A stretch of 53,977 nucleotides of DNA from an uncultured Treponema sp. (GTDB lineage Bacteria; Spirochaetota; Spirochaetia; Treponematales; Treponemataceae), in the NCBI GenBank assembly GCA_947178095.1, contig CAMWWZ010000008.1, positions 1-53,977 on the forward strand, written 5' to 3'. Numbering within the stretch: the stretch's first letter is position 1; each line of letters begins with the position of its first letter. A program made the translations under genes and the position numbers. Below the pieces are notes generated by a model. That model worked only from the letters and a program-made list of their open reading frames with translations, was not told where the DNA came from and searched no databases. Shown piece after piece: positions 8,106 through 16,731 of this stretch.

Positions 8106-10274
8106 ATGGCAGAAACTGCGGCAAAAAAGAAAAGCGAAAAAAAATCCGCGAAAAAAACGCCTCAGACTTTGGTGATTGTGGAGTCTCCTGCGAAGGCGCA
8201 CACCATAGAAAAATATTTGGGGGTCGGCTACACGGTCAAAGCTTCGATGGGGCATTTGATTGACTTGCCGAAATCAAGAATCGCGATTGACACCGAAAAC
8301 AATTTCGAGCCGGAATACATCACCGTGCGCGGAAAGGCGAAACTTTTGAAGGAGCTTCAAAAGGACGCGAAAAAATCTTCGCTCGTGCTGCTGGCTTCGG
8401 ATAACGACCGCGAGGGGGAGGCCATAGCGTGGCACTTGAATCGCGCTTTGAAAGAAAAGACCGAAGCTCCGATTCGCAGAATTGTGTTCAATGAAATCAC
8501 GCCGATTGCGATAAAAGAAGCCGTCCAGCATCCCGGCGAAATCATCGAAAGCAAGGTGAACGCGCAGAAAGCGAGGCGTATTTTGGATCGTCTTGTCGGC
8601 TACAATTTGAGTCCGCTTTTGTGGGCGAAAGTCAAAAACGGATTGAGCGCGGGGCGCGTCCAGTCGGTGGCGTTGCGCTTGATTTGCGAGCGCGAAGTGG
8701 AAGTGGAAAATTTTTTGCCCGAAGAATATTGGTCGCTTGCGGCGGATTTTTCCAAAGGCAAGACGACATTCACAGCTCAGCTCGTTTCGTACAAAGGCGA
8801 GAAGCCCGATTTGAAAAGCGAATCCCAAGTGAATGAAATCATCGAGCAAATAAAAAACGCCGAATGCAAAGTGGGCGCGATAAAATTCACGGACAAAGTT
8901 GTGCGCCCGAAGCCGCCTTTCACTACGTCGAAATTGCAGCAGGCTGCGGCGAACCGTTTGGGATTCACTTCGCGAAAGACGATGCAGATTGCCCAGCAGC
9001 TTTATGAAGGCGTGAACATCGGCGAAAACCGCGTTGGTCTCATCACTTACATGCGAACGGACTCGGTGCGAATTTCGCAGACTGCGCTTACGGAAATCCG
9101 CGAATGGATTGGAAAAAATCATCCCGAGGATTTGCCGCCTGAGGCAATCGAATATTCTGTGGGAAAAGGAGCGCAGGACGCGCACGAAGGAATCCGCCCC
9201 ACTTATGTTTCGTACACGCCCGATAGCGTGAAGGAATATCTTACGCGCGACCAGCTCAGGCTTTACACGATAATTTGGGAAAGGCTCGTTTCAAGCCAAA
9301 TGAACAACGCGAAGACTCGCACGACGAGCGCGGAAATCATTGCGGGCGACGCGGTGTTCCGAGTGAGCGCGAGCAAAATCGTGGAAAAAGGTTTTTACAA
9401 AGTTATTCACTTGCTTTCTTCGAAAGAGGAGACGAGCGGAAATCTTCCCGCGCTCAAAGAAGGCGAAAAAATTGCCAGCGGAAAATTTTATCCCGAGCAG
9501 CATTTCACTCAAGGTCCTGCGCGTTACACCGACGCTTCGATCGTCAAAACTTTGGAAGAGCGCGGAATCGGGCGGCCTTCCACTTACGCGCCGATAATTT
9601 CCGTGCTTCTCGATCGTTACTACGTGACGCGCTCGAACAAGCAGCTTGTTCCCACGCAGCTCGGAAAGATGATTTCTAAAATTCTCGTGGAATCTTTTCC
9701 CGATGTCATAAACGAAAGTTTCACAGCGCAAGTGGAAAACGACTTGGACAAAGTTGAGCAGGACAATTTGGTTTGGACCGACATGATCGGCGGATTCTAC
9801 GCGCCGTTCAAAAAGCATGTCGAAGAAGTCTCGGAAACTACGAAAAGCGTCAAAGGATTTTTGGACGAAGAAACCGACAAGATTTGCGACAAGTGCGGAA
9901 AGCCGATGATAAAAAAACTCGGACGCTTTGGATTTTTCCTCGCGTGCTCGGGCTTCCCCGAATGCCACAACACGAAATCAGTTCCGCTCGCAAAATGCCC
10001 GATGCCGAATTGTTCCGGCGAAATCGTCGCGCGAAAGACAAAAGGACGCGGAAAGGAATTCTACGGATGCACGAATTATCCGGAATGCACGTTCATCAGC
10101 CATTTCAAGCCGATCGATCAATATTGCCCGAAATGCGGATGGTTTTTGGTGGAAAAATATGACAAGAAAAACGGCGCGTACAAAAGCTGCATAAATCCGG
10201 ATTGCGACTATTTGCATTCGGCAGAAGACGCGGAAAAAGATGCCGCGCCGCTTGCCGCCGAGGAAAAAATTTAG
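8106..10274 (+). CDS. topA: DNA topoisomerase I (type IA)
   Basis: 722-residue type IA topoisomerase that relaxes negative supercoils. A Lys-rich N-terminal tail of about 20 residues precedes the Toprim domain (LVIVESPAKAHTIEKYLG; acidic triad in ASDNDREGEAIAWHL). The catalytic tyrosine is Y315 in GLITYMRTDSVRIS. The C-terminus from about residue 593 has three four-cysteine zinc motifs: CDKCGKP...CSGFPEC, CPMPNC...CTNYPEC and CPKCGW...CINPDC. ATG 8106 follows a GAAGAGG ribosome-binding site. Followed after 3 nt by xerC, the topA-xerC-hslV-hslU order seen also in Bacillus. Confidence 0.97.
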   Translation: MAETAAKKKSEKKSAKKTPQTLVIVESPAKAHTIEKYLGVGYTVKASMGHLIDLPKSRIAIDTENNFEPEYITVRGKAKLLKELQKDAKKSSLVLLASDNDREGEAIAWHLNRALKEKTEAPIRRIVFNEITPIAIKEAVQHPGEIIESKVNAQKARRILDRLVGYNLSPLLWAKVKNGLSAGRVQSVALRLICEREVEVENFLPEEYWSLAADFSKGKTTFTAQLVSYKGEKPDLKSESQVNEIIEQIKNAECKVGAIKFTDKVVRPKPPFTTSKLQQAAANRLGFTSRKTMQIAQQLYEGVNIGENRVGLITYMRTDSVRISQTALTEIREWIGKNHPEDLPPEAIEYSVGKGAQDAHEGIRPTYVSYTPDSVKEYLTRDQLRLYTIIWERLVSSQMNNAKTRTTSAEIIAGDAVFRVSASKIVEKGFYKVIHLLSSKEETSGNLPALKEGEKIASGKFYPEQHFTQGPARYTDASIVKTLEERGIGRPSTYAPIISVLLDRYYVTRSNKQLVPTQLGKMISKILVESFPDVINESFTAQVENDLDKVEQDNLVWTDMIGGFYAPFKKHVEEVSETTKSVKGFLDEETDKICDKCGKPMIKKLGRFGFFLACSGFPECHNTKSVPLAKCPMPNCSGEIVARKTKGRGKEFYGCTNYPECTFISHFKPIDQYCPKCGWFLVEKYDKKNGAYKSCINPDCDYLHSAEDAEKDAAPLAAEEKI

Positions 10275-10277
10275 TTT

Positions 10278-11195
10278 ATGACGCTTGAACAAATCGTGCA
10301 AGAAGTTTTGGTTTATCTTTCCTCGGTGCGCGGCTACAGCGAAAACACGATCACCGCGTATTCCGAGGATTATGAAAAATTGAAGGATTTTCTTGGCGCG
10401 GAAACCGAAATCCAAAAAGTGACTCTGCGCGATTTGCGGTTTTGCGTGGGAAGCCTTTCCGCGCAAAAAAAGGCCGTCGCTTCGATAAATCGTTTCATCG
10501 CTTCTTGCAAAACTTTGTTCGCGTATTGCAGGAAATTTCAGCATGTCCAAATCAATCCTGCGCTGGAATTGAAGTCGCTGAAAATGCCGAAACATCTGCC
10601 GCCTTTTATGACGATAGCGGAAGTTGACGCGCTTTGCGCGGTTCCGGAAAAAAAGGATCTTCTTTGGGCTGCGCGAGACAAGGCGATTTTCGAAATGCTT
10701 TATTCTTCGGGCTGCCGCGTGGCGGAACTTGCTTCGCTCAAGATTGGCGATTTTTCCGACGGATTTTCACGCGCGGTTGTGACGGGAAAGGGCAAAAAAG
10801 ACAGGTACGTTTTTTTTGAGGACGAGGCGCTTTGCGCGCTCAAGGAATATTTGTCCGAACGCGACGCTTTGCTTTTGCGCTTGAAAAAAAGCGAGGATAA
10901 AATGTCGCGCGCGCAAAATGCTTTGTTCTTAAATCAAAGCGGCAATGCGCTTTCTACGCGCGGAATCCGCTGGATTGTGGAGCGATATTCGGGCGTGGAG
11001 GGAACGAAGCGGCACATTTCGCCGCACGCTTTTCGGCACACTTTCGCCACGGCGATGTTGGGAAATGGCGCGGACGTTCGCGTAGTGCAGGAAATGCTCG
11101 GGCATTCAAGCATTTCCACGACGCAACGCTACACGCACATAACGACGCAGCAATTGATAGACGTGTATAGGAATTCTTTTCCACATGCGAGGTGA
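10278..11195 (+). CDS. xerC: Tyrosine recombinase, XerC-like (CodV type)
   Basis: 305-residue tyrosine recombinase. Catalytic residues are R147 (SSGCRVAE), K171 (TGKGKKDR), H250 and R253 (SPHAFRHTF), H276 (LGHSSIS) and Y285 (TTQRYTH). The end QQLIDVYRNSFPHAR fits XerC, and the location between topA and hslV matches codV/xerC of Bacillus. It is expected to act with the recombinase at 5369. A central insertion (RLKKSEDKMSRAQNALF) makes it slightly longer than usual. The stop codon abuts a strong hairpin at 11195. Confidence 0.88.
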   Translation: MTLEQIVQEVLVYLSSVRGYSENTITAYSEDYEKLKDFLGAETEIQKVTLRDLRFCVGSLSAQKKAVASINRFIASCKTLFAYCRKFQHVQINPALELKSLKMPKHLPPFMTIAEVDALCAVPEKKDLLWAARDKAIFEMLYSSGCRVAELASLKIGDFSDGFSRAVVTGKGKKDRYVFFEDEALCALKEYLSERDALLLRLKKSEDKMSRAQNALFLNQSGNALSTRGIRWIVERYSGVEGTKRHISPHAFRHTFATAMLGNGADVRVVQEMLGHSSISTTQRYTHITTQQLIDVYRNSFPHAR

Positions 11196-11222
11196 CCAAA
11201 GTGCATCCTGCACTTTGGTTTT
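11195..11222 (+). terminator. Hairpin with T-run directly after xerC
   Basis: A perfect 11-bp stem, ACCAAAGTGCA / TGCACTTTGGT, with a 3-nt loop, followed by TTTTA. It begins at the last base of the xerC stop codon. It looks like a terminator, but it also belongs to a repeated sequence (see 11206-11330), so the terminator role is uncertain. Confidence 0.5.
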
Positions 11223-11330
11223 ATGGAATGTGCGCCACGCGCACGGCATTGTTCGCGGCTTCCGTGCCGCGACACATGCAAGATATCCAAGCGCGTCCTG
11301 CACTTTGGGTTTATGGAATTGTGCGCTCGA
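11206..11330. repeat. Interrupted direct repeat with palindromes between xerC and hslV
   Basis: The segment TCCTGCACTTTGG...TTTATGGAAT...GTGCGC occurs at 11206-11235 and again at 11296-11326. Between the copies lie small perfect palindromes, such as GTGCGC-cac-GCGCAC at 11230-11244 and CGCGGC/GCCGCG near 11254-11273. No coding sequence spans it. It looks like a mosaic of short interspersed palindromic repeats. Confidence 0.55.
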
Positions 11331-11389
11331 TGAATGTGGCGTTTTTGAAAATTGACATTTTGAAATTGGATTTTTGAATGGGAGAAAAA

Positions 11390-11920
11390 ATGAAAATACG
11401 AAGCACTACGGTTGTCGCCGTAAAAAGGAACGGTCATGTCGCGATGGCGGGCGATGGCCAAGTCACCGCCGGAAACACGATCGCCAAAGGCAACGCTCGC
11501 AAAGTCCGGAAAATTTATGACGGAAAGGTTCTGACGGGATTCGCGGGAAGCGTTGCCGACGCTTTCACTTTGCTCGACAAATTCGAAGGCAAGCTCAAGG
11601 AATGCAACGGCGACATTCTTCGCGCTTCCGTGGAACTTGCGAAAATGTGGCGCACCGAACGTTCGCTGCAAAAACTTGAAGCGCAGCTTCTTGTGGCGGA
11701 TTCGAGCAAAATCCTTTTGATTTCAGGCGACGGAAATGTCATCGAGCCTGAAAGCGACGTGATGGCAATCGGCTCGGGCGGAAATTATGCGTTCGCGGCC
11801 GCGCTCGCTTTTATGGAATCGTCGCAGCTTTCGGCGAAGGAAATCGCGCTGAAAAGCATGGACATCGCTTCGAAAATTTGCATTTACACGAATGCGAATT
11901 TCGTGCTCGAAGAAATTTAA
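11390..11920 (+). CDS. hslV: HslV (ClpQ), proteasome-like peptidase subunit
   Basis: 176-residue N-terminal-nucleophile peptidase that forms the proteolytic double ring of HslVU. The N-terminus MKIRSTTVVAVKRNG places the conserved TTVVAV after a 5-residue leader, so processing before the threonine would be needed; E. coli removes only Met, and Bacillus ClpQ has a different leader. Other marks are GDGQVT, FAGSVADAFTLLDKFEGKL, KMWRTERSLQKLEA and AIGSGGNYAFAAA. ATG 11390 is chosen over GTG/ATG codons upstream because GGGAG lies 6 nt ahead. Pairs with hslU, 20 nt downstream. Confidence 0.94.
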   Translation: MKIRSTTVVAVKRNGHVAMAGDGQVTAGNTIAKGNARKVRKIYDGKVLTGFAGSVADAFTLLDKFEGKLKECNGDILRASVELAKMWRTERSLQKLEAQLLVADSSKILLISGDGNVIEPESDVMAIGSGGNYAFAAALAFMESSQLSAKEIALKSMDIASKICIYTNANFVLEEI

Positions 11921-11940
11921 AAACTTTATGGAGAAAAATT

Positions 11941-13428
11941 ATGGAAGAAAAAGCAATTATGCAAAGTGAGAATTCGCTTTCTGCGGAAACGAAAAAAAAT
12001 AATCAAATCGACTTGACGCCAAAGCAAATCGTCGAGCGGCTGGACAACTACATCATCGGGCAAAAAAACGCTAAGCGTTCCGTGGCGATCGCGCTTCGAA
12101 ATCGCGTGCGCCGCCTGAAACTTTCGGAAGAAATGCGCGATGAAGTCGCTCCGAAAAACATTTTGATGATTGGACCTACGGGCGTCGGCAAAACTGAAAT
12201 CGCGCGAAGGCTCGCAAAACTTTGCGGCGCGCCTTTCATTAAAGTGGAGGCGACGAAATATTCCGAAATCGGCTATGTCGGGCGCGACGTGGAATCGATG
12301 ATTCGCGACTTGATGGCGGTTTCGTTCAATATCGTCAAAGCCGAAATGGAAGAATCGATGCGCGGCGCGGCGAAGGAAAAAGTTGAAGAGCGGCTTTTGG
12401 ATTTGCTTTTGCCGGGAAGCGGAAAAAAGGAAAAGCGAGAAGGCGGCGTTTTGGGAAATATTTTCGGAATCAAGCCCAAGGCCGAAAACGAAACGCCTGT
12501 GGAAAATCCGAGTGCTGACGAAAATGAAAAAAACGAAGAATTGAATTCAACGCGAGAAAAATTCCGCCAAATGCTTCGCGAAGGAAAACTTGAAAATCGC
12601 GAAGTGGAACTCACCGTGACGGCAGGCCCGAAACCTTCGACGGGAATCGGATTTTTTTCGGGCGGCAACATGGACGACATCGAAAGCGCGATGCAAAGCA
12701 TTCAGTCGATGATGAGCGGAAAAAGCCGAAAGCAGCGGACGGTAACAATTGCCGAGGCTCGCAACATCATCACAGAAGAAATCCTTGACAGCATGGTCGA
12801 TGCCGACAAAGCCGCGGAAGTCGCGAAGGAGCGCGTGGAGCAAAGCGGAATCGTTTTCATCGACGAAATCGACAAGATCGCGGTGCACGGCGAAACTCAC
12901 GGGCAGTCCGTTTCTCGCGAAGGCGTTCAGCGCGACATTCTTCCGATTGTGGAAGGAAGCCATGTGAACACGCGCTTTGGCGTGGTGGACACGAAGCACA
13001 TTCTTTTCATAGCGGCGGGCGCGTTCAGTCTTTCGAAGCCGAGCGACTTGATTCCCGAATTGCAGGGAAGGTTTCCTTTGCGCGTGGAATTGGATTCGCT
13101 TCACAAAGATGATTTCCGCAGAATTTTGCTCGAGCCGAAAAACGCCTTGGTAAAGCAGTACAAGGCTTTGCTTGCCACCGAAGGCGTTTCAATAGAATTC
13201 ACCGATGACGCGATCGACAGGATGACGACGATTGCCGAGGAAGTGAACGCCAAGGCGGAAAACATCGGCGCGCGCAGGCTTCACACGATCATGGAAAAAT
13301 TGCTCGAAGAAATTTCGTTCGAAGCCGACGAGCACAAAGGCGAGACAATTACGATTGACGCATCTTATGTTGACGAAAAATTAAAGGACATCAGCAGCAA
13401 CGAGGATTTGTCGCGATATATTTTGTAA
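11941..13428 (+). CDS. hslU: HslU (ClpY), AAA+ unfoldase subunit
   Basis: 495-residue AAA+ ATPase that unfolds substrates and feeds them to HslV. The N-terminus TPKQIVERLDNYIIGQKNAK is typical. Walker A is GPTGVGKTE near residue 78, the pore region is KVEATKYSEIGYVGRDVESMI, the long I-domain spans roughly residues 110-285 (highly charged), and Walker B is IVFIDEIDK near residue 303. The C-terminus DLSRYIL is the conserved tail that inserts into HslV. A GGAG lies 8 nt before ATG 11941. In Borrelia, as I recall, flgB follows directly; here a chrA pair does. Confidence 0.97.
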   Translation: MEEKAIMQSENSLSAETKKNNQIDLTPKQIVERLDNYIIGQKNAKRSVAIALRNRVRRLKLSEEMRDEVAPKNILMIGPTGVGKTEIARRLAKLCGAPFIKVEATKYSEIGYVGRDVESMIRDLMAVSFNIVKAEMEESMRGAAKEKVEERLLDLLLPGSGKKEKREGGVLGNIFGIKPKAENETPVENPSADENEKNEELNSTREKFRQMLREGKLENREVELTVTAGPKPSTGIGFFSGGNMDDIESAMQSIQSMMSGKSRKQRTVTIAEARNIITEEILDSMVDADKAAEVAKERVEQSGIVFIDEIDKIAVHGETHGQSVSREGVQRDILPIVEGSHVNTRFGVVDTKHILFIAAGAFSLSKPSDLIPELQGRFPLRVELDSLHKDDFRRILLEPKNALVKQYKALLATEGVSIEFTDDAIDRMTTIAEEVNAKAENIGARRLHTIMEKLLEEISFEADEHKGETITIDASYVDEKLKDISSNEDLSRYIL

Positions 13429-13478
13429 GCGCGAGTTTAAAGTTTGCGGCAAAATTTTGCGCGGCCTTGGTTTTGTTT

Positions 13479-14057
13479 ATGACAAAGAATTTGAATGCCA
13501 AACTTTTATTCGAAATCTTTCTCGCTTTCGTGAAAATAGGCGCGGTCACTTTTGGCGGCGGACTTGCGATGCTTCCGATTTTGGAACGCGAGCTTTCGCA
13601 AAAGCGCGGCTGGGTAACGCAGGACGAGCTTCTTGACTACTACGCCATCGGCCAAGCGACGCCCGGCATCATCGCCGTGAATGTCGCGACTTTTTGCGGA
13701 CATAAATTGCAAGGCACTTTGGGAGGCATCGTCGCGACGCTCGCAATCGTAACGCCGTCGATTTTCGTGATTACGATTTTGGCGATGTTCATAAATTCGC
13801 TCGACCAAATTCCTGTAATGCAAAAAGCGTTGACGGGAATCAACATCGCCGTCGCTGCGAATTTGAGCTATTCATTTTTGAAGCTTTTCAAAAAAACGGC
13901 GGCAAATTTTTTCGGCGCGATTTTGATGGTGGTGGCGTTCGTGCTGATTTTCTTTTTCAAAGTAAACACCGTGCTGATAATTTTTTGCGCGATTTTGCTT
14001 GGAATCGCAATTTATGTTTTGAACGATTCGATGAAAAAAAATTCGGCGGATGAGTAG
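13479..14057 (+). CDS. ChrA-family transporter, first half-size subunit
   Basis: 192-residue membrane protein with one ChrA domain: FVKIGAVTFGGGLAMLPILERE, KRGWVTQDELLDYYAIGQATPGIIAVNVATFCGHKLQGTLGGIVATL, then hydrophobic spans. ChrA proteins are associated with chromate efflux; half-size members usually occur as adjacent pairs that work together, and this one is followed by its partner 9 nt downstream. The substrate cannot be read from sequence, and chromate is only the family name. ATG 13479 has no clear ribosome-binding site; an upstream TTG at 13467 is possible. Confidence 0.85.
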   Translation: MTKNLNAKLLFEIFLAFVKIGAVTFGGGLAMLPILERELSQKRGWVTQDELLDYYAIGQATPGIIAVNVATFCGHKLQGTLGGIVATLAIVTPSIFVITILAMFINSLDQIPVMQKALTGINIAVAANLSYSFLKLFKKTAANFFGAILMVVAFVLIFFFKVNTVLIIFCAILLGIAIYVLNDSMKKNSADE

Positions 14058-14066
14058 AGAGAAAAA

Positions 14067-14675
14067 ATGAACGCTCCGAGCATGATAGAACTTTTTTGCA
14101 TTTTTTTCTACATCGGACTTTTCACGATTGGCGGAGGACTCGTCGCGATAACGACGATGCAGCAAATCGTCGTGGGACGCGGCTGGATTAGCGGCGAGAA
14201 ATTCTACAACATGGTTGCCATTTCGGAATCCACGCCAGGACCAATCGGCGTGAACATGGCGACTTACATCGGATTTGAATTTCACGGAGTGCTAGGCGGC
14301 ATCGTCGCGACGTTCGGCGAGATTTTGCCTTCGCTCGTGTGCATTATAATCATTGCGAAATTTTTCGCAAAATTCCAAGAACGGCCGCTCGTTAAAGCGG
14401 CTTTCAAAACTTTGCGCCCCGTCACGACCGGAATAATTTTTGTGGCGTGCGCACAAGTTTTTTCGCTCGCTTTGATGAACTTGCCGCAACAATTTTTTGC
14501 GGCGTGGAAAAGTTCGCTCGTTTCGCCCGAGGACGCGGCGCGATTTTTCGCAGGACTTTTCAAATGGAAGAACTTTTTGTTTTACGCGGCGGCGTTGCTT
14601 CTTTTGCTCAAAACGAAAGTCAATCCCATTTTGATAATTCTTTGCGGCGCGGCGTTCGGAATTTTGATTTTGTAG
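14067..14675 (+). CDS. ChrA-family transporter, second half-size subunit
   Basis: 202-residue membrane protein with the companion ChrA domain: LFTIGGGLVAITTMQQ, GRGWISGEKFYNMVAISESTPGPIGVNMATYIGFEFHGVLGGIVATFGEILPS. It has about six hydrophobic segments and ends in a very hydrophobic helix. Start has AGAGAG ahead of ATG 14067. The pair at 13479 and 14067 equals a split two-domain ChrA. It is convergent with the LysR gene at 14736; the 60-nt gap shows no strong terminator. Confidence 0.87.
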   Translation: MNAPSMIELFCIFFYIGLFTIGGGLVAITTMQQIVVGRGWISGEKFYNMVAISESTPGPIGVNMATYIGFEFHGVLGGIVATFGEILPSLVCIIIIAKFFAKFQERPLVKAAFKTLRPVTTGIIFVACAQVFSLALMNLPQQFFAAWKSSLVSPEDAARFFAGLFKWKNFLFYAAALLLLLKTKVNPILIILCGAAFGILIL

Positions 14676-14735
14676 CGCGAGCGAGAATTTTTTTGTGTAT
14701 GGGAGGCGATTCAAATTCGTTTTGCCGACACCATT

Positions 14736-15611
14736 TTACGCAATATTTTCCTGAATGTATTTCAAAAATATTTCCGCAGGTTTTGAAAAGACTTGATATT
14801 TTTTCCACGCGAAAATCAAATCGGCTTTGATCATCGGTCTGAACGGACGGAACACCAAATTCGAATCGGCAGTATTTATCAGGCCTTTGATGGAAAGTGC
14901 CGCGCCAAAGCCTTCTTCCACCATAAGGCTCGCATTGTAAACCAAATTGTGGGTGGAAACAATTTTCAATTTTTTGAAATCCTTGCCGAGCCAGCCCGAA
15001 AGCTCGTTGTGCGTCAATGCCTGGCGGGAACACAAAATCGGAACGCCGTCAAGGTCGGAAGGCTTGATCGTTTTCTTTTTCGCAAGCGGATTGTCATTTC
15101 GCAACAACAAGCCCCAAACGTCCGCAAAAGGCAATTTTTTGTAGTCGTATTTGTCGAGATGAGTGTTGCCCACAAACAAGCCGAAATCCACCAAGCCGCT
15201 GTCGAGCCGTTCGGAAACATCTTCGTCATTGCCGCTGTACAAGTTGTAGCGTATTTCGGGAAAATCGCAATTTACTTTTTTCATTACTTTGATGATTTCT
15301 CGCATACCTTGTGTTTCGCCGCAGCCGATGAAAACGTCGCCCGAAATTGTCTGCGCGGAAGATTTGATCGTCGCTTCCGTTTTGTCGGACAAATCGATGA
15401 TTTCCTGCGCGCGCTTTCGCAAAAAAATTCCTTCTTCTGTGAGAGTAATTTTTCGTTTTCCGCGCTCGAAAAGTTTTTTGCCAAGCTCGTATTCCAAGTC
15501 CATAAGCTGCTTCGAAAGCGTGGGCTGCGTAACGTGCAAACTTTCCGCCGCAGCTGTAATGTTTTCTTCTCTCGCGACCGCAAGAAAATACCGCAAAACT
15601 CGCAATTCCAT
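14736..15611 (-). CDS. LysR-family transcriptional regulator
   Basis: 291-residue LysR regulator. The winged helix-turn-helix is MELRVLRYFLAVAREENITAAAESLHVTQPTLSKQLMDLE..., followed by the linker helix and a periplasmic-binding-like effector domain (GDVFIGCGETQGMREII, VDFGLFVGNTHLDKYDY). It diverges from the hydrolase/reductase pair, and a T-N11-A box lies in the shared gap, so it most likely controls that pair and itself. Start ambiguity: a GTG six codons upstream (15629) has a slightly better ribosome-binding site, but the family N-terminus begins at 15611. The effector is unknown. Confidence 0.9.
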   Translation of the reverse strand: MELRVLRYFLAVAREENITAAAESLHVTQPTLSKQLMDLEYELGKKLFERGKRKITLTEEGIFLRKRAQEIIDLSDKTEATIKSSAQTISGDVFIGCGETQGMREIIKVMKKVNCDFPEIRYNLYSGNDEDVSERLDSGLVDFGLFVGNTHLDKYDYKKLPFADVWGLLLRNDNPLAKKKTIKPSDLDGVPILCSRQALTHNELSGWLGKDFKKLKIVSTHNLVYNASLMVEEGFGAALSIKGLINTADSNLVFRPFRPMIKADLIFAWKKYQVFSKPAEIFLKYIQENIA

Positions 15612-15631
15612 ATTTGAATATTGTATCACCT

Positions 15632-15658
15632 TTTATCATTCCTGTAAACTATGATAAA
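15632..15658. promoter_or_regulatory. LysR-type T-N11-A operator
   Basis: Perfect inverted repeat TTTATCAT, 11-nt spacer, ATGATAAA, between the divergent LysR and hydrolase genes. This is the classic LysR-type box and lies upstream of the hydrolase -35, the position expected for an activator site. A third ATGATA-like element follows at 15659. Confidence 0.7.
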
Positions 15659-15675
15659 TGATAGAAAATAAGTAT

Positions 15676-15704
15676 TTGCTATTGTTGTGAAAAAGTCGTA
15701 TAAT
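15676..15704 (+). promoter_or_regulatory. Promoter of the hydrolase/aldo-keto reductase pair
   Basis: TTGCTA (15676-15681), 17-nt spacer, TATAAT (15699-15704), 46 nt ahead of the hydrolase ATG. A weak -35 with a perfect -10 fits an activator-dependent promoter with the LysR box just upstream. Confidence 0.65.
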
Positions 15705-15750
15705 TTAAAAGGTTGACGTTGTTTTCAGAAAAAATTTGAAGGAGTTTTTT

Positions 15751-16728
15751 ATGGAAGAATTGAATTTGACAAAAGAATGGGACAAAGTTTTCCCGAAAAG
15801 CGAAAAGGTGAATCACGAAAAAATTATGTTTCACAATCGTTACGGAATTACGCTCGCGGCGGATTTGTACAGCCCAAAAAACGCGAACGGCAGGCTTTCC
15901 GCAATCGCGGTGTGCGGTCCGTTCGGCGCGGTCAAGGAACAGTCGTCGGGACTTTACGCGCAAGAAATGGCGGAACGTGGATTTTTGGCGATTGCGTTCG
16001 ATCCTTCGTTTACGGGCGAGAGTGGCGGCCAACCGAGATATGTCGCTTCTCCCGACATCAACACCGAAGACTTTTGCGCGGCGGTTGATTACCTTTCTTG
16101 CCGCGATGACGTGGATCACGAAAAAATCGGCATCATAGGAATTTGCGGCTGGGGCGGAATGGCAATCAACGCGGCTGCAATCGACACGAGAATCAAGGCG
16201 ACCGTCGCTTCGACGATGTACGACATGACGAGGGTGAACGCCAAAGGATATTTCGACCAGGCGGACAGCGAAGAAGCGCGCTTCGAAACGAAAAAGGCTT
16301 TGAACGCGCAGCGCATCGCGGATTACAAAAACGGCAGCTACGAACTTGGCGGCGGCGTAGTCGATCCGCTTCCCGACGACGCGCCGTTTTTCGTCAAGGA
16401 CTATTACGATTACTACAAGACAAAGCGCGGTTATCATGCGCGTTCGCTAAACTCGAACGGCGGCTGGAACAGGACGAGCGCGCTCTCGTTCATCAACATG
16501 CCGATTCTCGCGTACAGCAACGAAATCAAAAGCGCGGTGCTCGTGATGCACGGCGAAAAGGCGCACTCGTGCTATTTCAGCAAGGACGCATTTAAAAAAC
16601 TAAAAGGCGAAAACAAGGAATTGCTTTTGATTCCCGGCGCGGTTCATACCGATTTGTACGACAGGACGGACATAATTCCTTTCGAAAAGTTGGAAGAATT
16701 TTTCAGGAAAAATTTTGACGAGGCGTGA
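15751..16728 (+). CDS. Alpha/beta hydrolase (dienelactone-hydrolase/YcjY-like) with Cys nucleophile
   Basis: 325-residue alpha/beta hydrolase. The nucleophile elbow reads GIIGICGWGG, putting Cys132 where most family members have Ser; the probable catalytic His299 lies in PGAVHTDLYD. The N-terminal strand MFHNRYGITLAADLYSPKN and the GFLAIAFDPSFTGESGG segment match the YcjY-like group. These enzymes hydrolyse unknown ester or lactone substrates; I do not assign one. ATG 15751 follows GGAG. It is 3 nt from the aldo-keto reductase gene and under the divergent LysR regulator, suggesting a small detoxification or carbon-use operon. Confidence 0.85.
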   Translation: MEELNLTKEWDKVFPKSEKVNHEKIMFHNRYGITLAADLYSPKNANGRLSAIAVCGPFGAVKEQSSGLYAQEMAERGFLAIAFDPSFTGESGGQPRYVASPDINTEDFCAAVDYLSCRDDVDHEKIGIIGICGWGGMAINAAAIDTRIKATVASTMYDMTRVNAKGYFDQADSEEARFETKKALNAQRIADYKNGSYELGGGVVDPLPDDAPFFVKDYYDYYKTKRGYHARSLNSNGGWNRTSALSFINMPILAYSNEIKSAVLVMHGEKAHSCYFSKDAFKKLKGENKELLLIPGAVHTDLYDRTDIIPFEKLEEFFRKNFDEA

Positions 16729-16731
16729 TGC

